Below are positions 47,069 through 56,178 of a stretch of DNA of 64,000 bases, piece by piece; the stretch's first letter is position 1; each line of letters starts with the position of its first letter. A program made the position numbers and the translations under genes. The stretch covers positions 62,628,472 to 62,692,471 of the forward strand of contig NC_060257.1 of NCBI RefSeq assembly GCF_921293095.1, in the 5' to 3' direction. This stretch comes from Ischnura elegans. Lineage: Eukaryota; Arthropoda; Insecta; Odonata; Coenagrionidae. The notes below the pieces were generated by a model. That model made no database searches, had not been told where the DNA came from, and was given only the letters and a program-made list of their open reading frames with translations.

Positions 47069-47258
47069 GATAAAAACACAAATGGTAATTTCCACACTAT
47101 TTAGTTCAACACTCAACGACCGACCATAGTTTCAACAATTTGTGTAATTTTCAAGGAACCTTTTTACCTTTAAAAAAACGCAAAGCGTTGAAACCACGGT
47201 CGATCATTGGGTATTGAATTAAATAGTGTGGAAATAACCATTTGTGCTTTTATCACGG
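47069..47258. mobile_element. fold-back element (F2), degenerate
   Basis: The left arm has AAAACACAAATGGTAATTTC, CACACTATTTAGTTCAACAC and CGACCGACCATAGTTTCAAC. The right arm has the inverse, GTTGAAACCACGGTCGATCA through GTGGAAATAACCATTTGTGC. Each arm keeps a GTTGAAAC--(A/T)-GGTCG motif like the end of the hammerhead-like cores, but CTGANGA is eroded. No target duplication seen. Confidence 0.65.
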
Positions 47259-47317
47259 ATATAGCAAACTTCCACAAAATCAAGCCCGAAACAATTTTAT
47301 ACCTATTGTTCCCTGGA

Positions 47318-47457
47318 GTAAGAATTCGTCCCGGGTCGAAACTAAACTCCTTGGTGATTTTAATTTCGTGCGGGAACGAAATTAACCTGGGCCTCTTATT
47401 TTCGCTTCCTTCCGGGTCGAAAAGAAACATTTTCGTTTTGTTTCACTTGCCAACCCT
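47318..47457 (-). mobile_element. hAT-like element (family T), terminal fragment
   Basis: GGTCGAAACTAAACTCCTTG, GATTTTAATTTCGTGC-GGAA, CGAAATTAACCTGGGCCTC and TTTTGTTTCACTTGCCAACC match the inverse of 61905-62045 and 25320-25395. It is 5'-truncated. Confidence 0.65.
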
Positions 47458-47823
47458 GGTTTAAACCAACAGTCCCAGCCTTTTTCCTCTTTCTCGAATC
47501 TCTTAGAAATCTTCCTCTTACCGCTCACCCTCGCTTCCTACAGTTTCTCACCTCGTCGAGAGTGTGGAGACGAATAAAACTTCCCCAGATTGCCTGCCAA
47601 GGGATTAAGACGTGCGCTCCACCACCAAACAGTATTTTATCTCCGATTCCCTTTCCGTTCCGCTTCTTCGCACTGAGCTCCTTCCACCCTCCCACAACTT
47701 TATTCCGTACCCTCTTCGTGAATGCGAATAGACTGGTCGTTTAACATTAGACAACTCGAGTCAGTGAAATTGCCCCAGCCTAAAAAAAACTAAAATTAAC
47801 AGTTTAAAAACCAGGAGTTAAAG

Positions 47824-48091
47824 CCGAATCGATTGATATAAGACACGGTCTCAGGTGTTATTTTGTGGAAATGCTTCATTATTGAATAAAATTAAATAAC
47901 TTTGTTTTATTCCACACTTTATTTTAAATAGCACGACCCGGGTTTCAACATCTAGTGTGATCACCAGGTCAACATCTAGTGTTATCATCAGGACCTGATG
48001 ATTACACTAGATGTTGAAACCCGGGTCGTGTTATTTAAAATAAAGTGTGGAATAAAACAAAGTTATTTTATTCAATACCGAATCGATTGAT
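47824..48091 (+). mobile_element. fold-back element (F3) with 14-bp target duplication and hammerhead-like cores
   Basis: CCGAATCGATTGAT occurs at 47824-47837 and 48078-48091. The 240 bp between consist of a ~43-bp unpaired head and a near-perfect palindrome at 47881-48076 with arms of about 95 bp. On the + strand the right arm reads CTGATGA (47995), about 14 nt, GAAA (48016), CCCGGG, TC, GTG. The left arm carries CTGGTGA-GAAACCCGGGTCGTG on the minus strand. No coding capacity. The layout suits a retroposed, Penelope-like or related unit. Confidence 0.8.
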
Positions 48092-48589
48092 TTCGCCCCA
48101 AATAATACTGAAAGTAATTAGTAATTGGATAATTATTATCTCGGAACATTATCGGCCGCATTCTTAAATAATACTGAAGTTTCGACGACAATTAACTATT
48201 CAGACCTCAAAAGAATTGCAATTGGCAATGTGAATCTACACACAAGAATAATAAACTGATAGAAGCACATGAAGTTATCATATCGGATCGGATTGTCACG
48301 GCACCCGACAGTCTTCGAGAATGAACTGAGAAAGTCTACGTCCAATCAACATAATATATTCTAAATATTGTCTGGTGAAAGCTGTAATAGCAATTCACTC
48401 CGATTTTATATATTGCAAAAAAATTCCTACATGAAAAAAATTTTAATGGGGAGGAGAAGGATAAAATTGTATAACATCAATATGTACATGTTTTAGTACA
48501 ATATAATAGCAATGATCATTAAGCAAGAGTGATGGGGAGAGACTAGTAAGGGGTCATAACGCTTTGTGGTGCAGTGAACAGAGGAGGAG
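48092..48589. other. AT-rich stretch, no gene
   Basis: Nothing supported. Confidence 0.35.
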
Positions 48590-48690
48590 CTGAAGACATT
48601 CGAGATATGAGTCTTGAAAATGCTGAAGGTGAAATGGATGGAGAGGTAGAGGAGCGATGAAGTGTTAGGCGTGGTGGGCGAGGATAAGGA
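48590..48690 (+). pseudogene. short LINE RT C-terminal scrap
   Basis: Reads LKTFEI, a stop, then VLKMLKVKWMER, a stop, then RSDEVLGVVGEDKERR. This matches the LEAF-IWVWR...KVKWTER-RSDEVLDMVGE region of the LINE at 32470-33015. Two stops in 100 bp. Confidence 0.65.
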
Positions 48691-48699
48691 AAGAAGGTT

Positions 48700-50199
48700 T
48701 TAATTCTTTCCCGGCAACACGCTGGCAGTGAATATTTTCCGGGCTTCCCACCAGATTAGGCACTCCTGGTTTGTCACTCGATCTTCACTCGATTGAGGGC
48801 TTTTCCCGAAGCGAAATGATAGTTTTGACGAGTACATCATTTTATCATAGGAACCTCGCGGATGGCGTTGCAGAGTTAGAAATAAAAATTTCCGCGGGAA
48901 AAGCAATTTCTCGCCGGAGCTGTCTGAGGCAAACACGGTTCAGATTGCAGTGACAATCTCTCGTCGGGTAAAAATGGGAAGCAAAGGAACGATGAGACAT
49001 CAGATAGATACGCGACAGGAAATACTTTCAGAAGAAAACTCGATTTCAGATATGAGAAAGAGCGAGCAAAGGAGAATAAATCCCCGATTCCCCGCAGACG
49101 CGTTAATTTTCAAGCTCGCACAAATAAAAAGCGATGTCACAAGAATGTGGTGATAAAGTGATCTCGGAAAATTGATGCGAGGGATCATTTCATATTAGGA
49201 AATGTATTTTGAGAAAAAATTTCTTTTCCTGAAATCATAAATTTAAATTCTATCATCATAAATTCATCATAATTTCTTTCTCATTCATCATAAAAATTTC
49301 TTTCATCAAATCATAAATTTCTTTCTATCATTCCTTGTTTAAAATGAATCAATATTATCTTCTCAACCATTAAAATAGCACTGGTTGGATCCCGATAGTT
49401 ATATTTTTCCTTATGTATAACAAACTAGTAAAGAAAGAATAATTGTATATGAAACGAAATTTTTTCAGCTACTGATTCATAGATATCACGTGGAAACATG
49501 TAGATATTAAATTATAATATTGTCAAATTTGCTATGATTGCGAGAGTATGGAAAAATATTAAAACTTGTATTCAAGTAAATGTATTCATATAAAATCTGC
49601 ACCACGGATTCAAATGGTTGAATTGTAGACAAAACGTTAGCATAAAACAATCACTGATTGTTTCAACCAATATATTTAAGAACAACTTCGAAGAATCAAG
49701 ACATTATATTGGTATTGCACATTGTAAATTAAATACAAGTTATTCCGTCAATCTAAAAAACATTCTCTGCGGAGATCATTCATGTTTTGATAAAAACAAC
49801 AGCTTTTCGAGTATGTGGAATAAGTAGATTTCATAAGGAAAAAGAAACTATAAAAATAAAGTTAAAAGTCTCGCAATGTGTTTGAGCACTATGGATAAGG
49901 ATTAAAACAAATTTACAGCCAACGGTTTCAAATAGAGGTAGTCCGCACCATTTACTCAAATGGAGGAATCGCCTATAAAAAAACTTACATTACACAATAT
50001 CTGGCATATTTAATCGTAAAATTTAACGGCTGCGTCCAGTAAAATGGAAAGTTTTCTGGTAAATGCATTTTCTGGGATAAGTGGACTATTTTTCCATCGA
50101 CGTAAAAATATTTTTACGAACGAAACTTTGAGTAAAAATAAGAATTCAGGTCGATTAGAAGAGCAAACATTTCGAATATTTCACTTGAGATAGTTTAAT
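48700..50199. other. no gene; short TCATAAATTTC repeats at 49236-49345
   Basis: AT-rich. A local cluster of imperfect AATCATAAATTTCTTTC units lies at 49236-49345. Open frames of 60-78 codons near 48700-49190 overlap on opposite strands and are unrecognised. Confidence 0.4.
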
Positions 50200-50725
50200 T
50201 TCCTAGGGAGTATTCAATGAATAGGTATCTACGAAACGAGGGTAAGGTTGCTGGATGAAGATGTGACGGAATATCTGAGGTCGCGTGGAAGGTGTAGGCT
50301 CAGCTCATTCGATGACGAGGCAGGGAGAAAGGCAAAGGTTGAGGGATGCAGAGAGAATCACATTCCCTCAGGACCTCAGCGAAGCATCTACGCTCTAGTT
50401 TTAATTACCTGTGAAGAGAGAGGTCTGCACGTGTACGAAAGTAGGTTTGCGTTTGAATCCCTACATGCAAGTCTGCAGTCCGAAGGATTGGAATGCCTGG
50501 ATCTAGTACAAATGGACGGCATCCGTTCCTGGATACGAGTGATTAGAAAAACAAGCAGCTAATTTTCCTATAATGGTACATCGCATGCCTCTGCTATTCA
50601 CAGTCGTATGAATAGATATGGCAAAACTCATATAATTAGACTTCGCGCTATAACGTTCTTTTATTATTTTCCCAAGCGGTTTTAGCACACTAATGTCACT
50701 CTCAATAGGTTACTAACTGCAGAGC
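50200..50725 (+). repeat. ~530-bp dispersed repeat R4, copy 2
   Basis: Aligns with 37075-37620 in the same orientation, 13.1 kb away. Both run from the T-CC-AGGGAGTAT block to CAAGCGG-TTTAGCA-ACTAATGTC. The open frame here extends to 104 codons (to 50562) but has no ATG and differs at many residues from copy 1. Confidence 0.75.
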
Positions 50726-53198
50726 AGTAAAAGAGAAAAATATATTCAGGAGTTAGTGTGATGACTTTGACGGTTACTGACTCGACCATACATTTTCAAG
50801 AATTGTTGATGGCCAGGAAAAAAGTGTAAAACATTGGTAAACTTCTACTTTGCATTAAAAACTACCATCCAGAAATATTAATTTATCAGTAATCGACTGA
50901 CTCAACGCGTCTAGGGTACAGTCTTAGAATCTGTATATTTTCAAATAGCTCAAAAGCTTCAGTATTCTTGACTCGGTCTATACTCTAATTTACTGTTTAT
51001 ATCCTGTGAAAAATACACGGAACAAGATTTTATTCTGTGTTGTGTAAATTTTTTTATCATGATCTTAAAGTAACTTCTAAAATGCACCATTTGAAAATAA
51101 CACAGCTATTACGCATAATTGATTTTTTTTTAATATTTCCAACAATACGATCAATTCCTCAAAGGCTACTATGCATTTAAAGTTACGTAATCTGCGTTCC
51201 TTTGATATAAATTCTCAGAAATTCATCATAAAGCCAACAACTTGTACCCACTAATCAAATCAAAACTCAGCTTGCATAAGAACAATTCATGACCAAATAT
51301 TCAGAAAATATTGATTTCAATTAAATAAATAATGGATTATCAAAAGGATACATTAAAATCAAAGCTTACCGTAATGAAAATTAGATTAATGGGGAGCTGA
51401 AACATAATATTTTGAGGTGACTCTTCAAGGAGAGTTCCGGGAACAAGCACGGATAAGAGAGGTTTCAAATATAGAGTTCATCCGTAGCGTAAAGCGAGGA
51501 AATGGGAGTGGTAATGATTATAAGAACTCGATAATCAAAATGCGAGGCAAACATTTTGTTGATTGGTACTAGTAGAATTGTTTTTTGTAACCTATGTGTA
51601 AATATAGAACGCTGTAGCTAAGTATCTCCCTTACTTACTGTTTGAAATGGTGAAGGAATGAATGGATTCCTCCGTTTTCCTGTGTCAAGCTTACATTTAA
51701 TAATTCACCATTGGCATCATAGTCGTTGGTTTTCGCAAAAATTAATCCTTGTGACCAATTGTTATTTCCGGGGATGCTTCCAAAGGAAGTATTCAAATCT
51801 CGAGATTCAGACTAAAATTTTGAATTATGCATGTAATTTTAAGCGATTCAGGAGTGATATGGTGGAATTTTGGCATACTGAAATAAAAGATATTGCAATG
51901 AAATTAGTGCGGAAAACTGTTACTACCTTTTCTTTCAATTAGATTTATGTTTTAGTTTGGGAGACAGAAATGTTAAAAAAGGTCTCCTCTATCTTCTCTG
52001 GGAGATTAAAGGCATGTTTATTAAAATTTATTGTGGATAACGCGTCCAAAAAAACACAATATTCGACCGGTTGAGGAGAATTGATGCCGGTATCTTCACA
52101 CCTTCTGTCGTACGTCTATTTAGGTGGCTTCCGGGATGGTGCATAAATATAGAAAACTATGCTCTCGTCAATCGTACGCCCTGACTTTCGCTACCACCCC
52201 TGCATATCAAAATATCTCTCACCCTGTCTTCATTAAGGCGTCAAGAGAAGAGGAAGGCCATTGGGTCAGAGGCCACCGTAATTAAAAGCCCTCGCAATTA
52301 ACTCACCGGAACGTTGCTCCACCTGCCGCGCGCGGGGGTTGGCCAAAGTGCGCCGGACGTTTGGCGTGGAGGTGTGGCGAAAGTGAGAGTGATTGTTTGG
52401 AGTGAAAATATTTGGGATCAATGCGAGCGGCGTGAATTTGCGGCGCTAGGTCCGACGGAGTGAGTTTTAGGGTGGGAAAGAGGCGCGTGGGTAATTACCA
52501 GGGAAGTCGTGAGCTGGCTCCCGTTGGTAGACAGGCGGCTGTCGGCGTTAGATCCATTCCATCCAAGTTCAGAACGACATGATGGCGATTCTAATTAGTA
52601 AAATTTAAAAAATTAAAGATAAAACATTCATACAGTTTGTGGTGTCGACCGACTTGACAGCTTTTGCAGTGTTACCAACTCCTGAAAATTTTCTCCTAAA
52701 ATCAAGATTATTATTTTTTGAAAACTTTAACAATTTTTTAGTGTTTATTCTGCTATTCGGGGCTAAGAGGAATCCAGAATACCAATTATAATTAAAATCG
52801 GTATAGCCGTTCTCGAGTTATAAATTATGTAACTCACCTGATTTGCGACTTTCTTTTATGTAAATAATAATGTATATACTCTTTTTCCCATGGCCATTTA
52901 CACCCTAGATCGTATTTAGCCTCGCCTATTATATCCATATCTTTCGCTATCGCTGTATTTTAAATCGGATATGGATATATTTCATTTTCTATTTACGCCT
53001 ATTTGATTCACATTCTTCTTTGAATACGGAAACAAATATAAAAAGGTGATATCTAGTTTCAAGTGTTAACAGATTCAATAATTTCCATTATATTACGATG
53101 CCATCAAATCTGCATTGAAAGCAATTACGATTTTAAAAAATCACGACTACATATTTCCTATTCTCAGTCCCCAAGCCATTCGAGAACAAATAACAGAC
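50726..53198. other. no gene; CpG-rich patch at 52310-52560
   Basis: AT-rich except 52310-52560, which is GC- and CpG-rich (GCCGCGCGCGGGGG, GCGAGCGGCGTG) and stands out from its surroundings. No ORF, repeat copy or TATA/initiator layout could be tied to it. It might be a promoter-like patch or an old GC-rich repeat. Confidence 0.4.
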
Positions 53199-53333
53199 AT
53201 TCAGGATCAATTGAATGGTTTGCGGCGTAACTTCGTGAAATTGCCTCATATTAGAATGAAAAAACTAAATTTCACATTAAGTAAAATTAATGTGAAATTT
53301 ACAATGTTTTTTCATTCTAATATTCAGGATCAA
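53199..53333. mobile_element. short fold-back element (F4) with 12-bp target duplication
   Basis: ATTCAGGATCAA occurs at 53199-53210 and 53322-53333. Between them is a 37-bp head and a palindrome (53248-53323): ATATTAGAATGAAAAAAC and AAATTTCACATTA, then the inverse after an 8-nt loop. The head-plus-palindrome layout copies F3 and F5, but no hammerhead-like core is present. Confidence 0.7.
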
Positions 53334-53395
53334 GGAAGCCAGTTCCGTTCCCAGGTACATCCGTAAATTTCCATGTCACTATGATGGCCAGGAAA

Positions 53396-53951
53396 CAGTG
53401 GGGTAGCCAGGGATTTCGTTCGAGGGGGGGGGGGACCAAAACCAGGGGGAAAATAAAAAAAACAGGGTATTAAGTATGGGGTTTTAAGCTAATTTAAACA
53501 CATTTCATAATCGATAAAACTTCATTATCAAGGAAATATTTAAATTTTCAATATTTTGTTTTCTTTTATGAAGTAAAATAACGGTTTGAACGTAGGTTTC
53601 CGCGGCGATGGTTTGATCTCTGCATATCTTCAGGGTTTTCTTCCGCGTCACCTTGCTTGTGGACAACAGTTTCGCTGGCTATCCTACCAGCGTCTTCAGG
53701 TCGAAGGTGTCGGCTGTTGGTTTCTGCCTAGCTTATGTACTGTACGCTGGATGGGAGCTGCACTGTGATTAGCTGTCCGACTGGGCGCTTCTCTCTGATT
53801 GGGTCTCTCTTTGATCACTCTTTTCCAACTGTTGTCCACAAACAAGCTGACGCGGAAGAAAACCCTCAAGATATGCAGAGATAAAATAACGGTTATTTAT
53901 ATTTCGGGGGGGTGCCGGACCCCACAGAAGTTCCCCCTCGCTACGCCACTG
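53396..53951 (+). mobile_element. hAT-like MITE (family G), copy 4, split by a fold-back element
   Basis: CAGTGGGGTAGCCAGGGATT to CCTCGCTACGCCACTG, with flanks CCAGGAAA (53388-53395) and CCAGGAAT (53952-53959), 7 of 8 matching. This gives the best evidence that family G is hAT-type. Without the 308 bp added by the insertion it is about 248 bp, like the other copies. Confidence 0.82.
53574..53894 (-). mobile_element. fold-back element (F5) with 13-bp target duplication and hammerhead-like core
   Basis: TAAAATAACGGTT flanks it at 53574-53586 and 53882-53894, inside MITE copy 4. The 295-bp insert has a ~27-bp head, then arms of about 57 bp: ATCTCTGCATATCTTCAGGG, TTTTCTTCCGCGTCACCTTG, CTTGTGGACAACAGTT and the inverse. 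On the minus strand, CTGAAGA (53699) leads into CGCTGG, eight nt, CCAGC, GAAAC and TGTTGTCC, a hammerhead-like order with a strong 5-6 bp stem II. No ORF. Confidence 0.85.
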
Positions 53952-53959
53952 CCAGGAAT

Positions 53960-54740
53960 GTTTACCATGAGAATTCTAGAAAGCTATTAAAACCTGGAAT
54001 AGGTTTAGTTACCCAGTTAAGCAAATTTCAGGTTGAAGTTAATTTATGAACGTACCCTTAAAAATATGCCTCAAGTGATATTTTTCTCCACCGTACTCGA
54101 TGCGGTTTGTTCTTTACTATACTTTCACCGGCTTACATTCTGAGTGACTTGAGAGCAAAAAAAAAATTGAGAAGGCTAAATGGAAATCCTCCGAGTCTCA
54201 GAGAGCGAGGCTCCCGGAGCAGAAACCTCATGGAAGCGGCTAATTAAAAACTCGACGCCGACTCGTTCCAGAGCCCATCCAATAAGTTATTTATTCCCAC
54301 ATTCCGCCGTCATATTTGCCGGGATGGACCAGTATACCCGCCACCCATATCCTCACACGCTCCAAGGTCGAGTTAATAAGCACCGCAAGCGTGCATTCTC
54401 GCACTCGCTACGATGCCTAGGTTAAATTCATTTCATTCATCAAAAATTTACGCTCTACAGTAGTTCTATAAATAGACAGATGTGCTGGCTGGTTAAAACC
54501 TAGGAGACGACTCCAATATTAAGCAGAGTTTATCCCAGTTCACAACTACCTTACATGACTTAATGTACCCTTGATCTATAAGTGAAAATTTTTACCAATC
54601 ACAGCTGAGACCAGATTTCAAAATTGTAATTCATTTGAATAACATTTTCGATAGTCCCATTAACTGTCAATGTAGCGGTGATCATATTTGTCTGGAGCAA
54701 ATAATAGCGGTAAAAAAGAGGACAAACACTTACTCATGAA
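53960..54740. other. no gene recognised
   Basis: An 81-codon + frame at 54180-54425 is unrecognised. CAAGTGATATTTTTCTC near 54076 also occurs near 17210. Confidence 0.35.
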
Positions 54741-54762
54741 CAGGCATGCATTGAAGCACCAC

Positions 54763-54806
54763 GTACTTACCTGTGGGAAAAAGAGAATATTATTAGTACC
54801 AAACGA
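54763..54806 (-). promoter_or_regulatory. candidate recursive splice site (zero-length exon)
   Basis: Read on the minus strand: TACTAAT (a consensus branch point), then an ATATTCTCTTTTTCCCACAG polypyrimidine tract and 3' splice site. GTAAGTACG, a consensus 5' splice site, follows with no base between. The junction is between 54771 and 54770. This joined 3'/5' site is what ratchet points of very long introns use in flies and vertebrates. It would mean a minus-strand gene with a long intron spans this region. No other site in the window has all three parts. Confidence 0.5.
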
Positions 54807-54809
54807 TAA

Positions 54810-55869
54810 CAAATTTAATTAATTGATGTTTTTTCTATAAGCAAATATTTTAGATTATGATATATGAATGCCACATACACAATATACTGAATGAATAATA
54901 TAAAAAAGAAGCTCGTATTAATTAATAAATATCGAATTAATCTCTAATCTCTAAAATAATAAAAAAATCCATATTAACAATAAATCAAAGACCAAAATGT
55001 ACATAGGTCACTTCTAAGACAAACTTTGAAAACCAATTCGTAAACAAAAACTTATTTAACGAAGGTTTTTCAATGATACATGATTTAATGTATGCTATAT
55101 GCATGGTTGTATCAGCAACTAGTTTGTAGCGTTTGGTTGGCAGCAGATAAGCAGTGCCACGGGTTTCGCAAGGATCAGTTACAGTAGGAGGAATCAGCAG
55201 GGAGTATTGACTGACAGTACCAGGCGTTAAATAGAATTTTTGGTTGTTGACAGTTATGCAATGATAGGCCCGGAGGTCAGCTGATTGTAACTGACATCCT
55301 TTACTTATGCGAACGACAACCTACATTACAAACAACCTAATTAATATTTTCCCATTTACCAATTAATGCCAACAGCGTTGAAATTTCCCTTGATTAATAT
55401 GTTTTCCTCCACTGTGAACGCACATCTGACATTATACTTACAATGACTACAGGACTTCAATATGGCCGCCACGAATCCACCTATATCGACAGAAAAGCTG
55501 CACAGAGCACAGGTGATATAAAAAAAGTCCTTCAAATGCGTCATCATTTCCAGTGGATTTCCAGCTGCTTCGATTTGAATGAGACAGGAACTGGGTGTTA
55601 ATAATGTAATATTTACGTTAAATACTTCTTTCATAGATATAGGTACAATTGATGAAATACTGATCTATAGATTTTCAGATCCACAAATTCGTCACCTATC
55701 CTTATATTAGTCATACCCCCTATGCGGAAACTTTAGAAAGATTTTCAAGTTTCAAATTCCAATCAATTTACAAATTTCCTCCCTGCTTAAAGTGTAGTCT
55801 CGCAATAGCAACTCATAAATTGGTAGTATGAGGTGCGTTATGACTTATATTCATTCACTAACAGCTTCC
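54810..55869. other. no gene; possible LINE endonuclease scrap at 55340-55440 (-)
   Basis: On the minus strand EENILIKGNFNAVGINW near 55360-55410 resembles the LGDFN-P-IDW motif of LINE endonucleases, but the residues before it do not clearly fit. AT-rich otherwise. Confidence 0.3.
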
Positions 55870-56178
55870 ATTCTCAATAATAGGGCTACTTAACTAAGTC
55901 ATCTAGGAAGAGGCGGATTTTTATCGCAATCATGGTGGTAATATCGTTAATGTAAAAAATGAACAACAGAGGACCCATAACACTTCCTTGGGGTAGACTT
56001 AAGCTTAGCTGAACAGTGCCCGTGCTAAATGCACCTAAAGCAATAATTTGATCGTGATCGCTTAATATATCCTTGATCCAGCTATTACATGCTTATCTTT
56101 ACCGTATGCTTCAAATATTTGAATAAGCTTCGAATGTGGAATCTTATCGAATGTCTCTCTACTTCTGAAATCCCTATT
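55870..56178 (-). pseudogene. jockey/CR1-like LINE reverse transcriptase fragment
   Basis: Minus strand: DFRSRETFDKIPHSKLIQIF, EAYGKDKHVIA, then after a 1-base loss WIKDILSDHDQIIALGAFST, SLPQGSVMGPLLFIFYINDI and IRLFLDDLVK. The order DFSKAFD-VPH-KL, W---L--R-Q, PQGSVLGPLLF--YIND, RLFADD is the RT palm of jockey/CR1 LINEs. The catalytic ADD reads LDD and there is a frameshift and a stop, so it is dead. Confidence 0.85.

Noticed and set aside
37131-50562. Conserved frame in repeat R4 as a real gene
   Set aside because: Both begin at TTG with stops upstream and no ATG, and replacement changes are common between copies. Kept as a repeat with a note.
55356-55634. 92-codon minus-strand frame as a LINE endonuclease
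   Set aside because: Only one motif-like end (NFNAVGINW) fits; the rest does not, and it lies downstream of the RT fragment rather than upstream.
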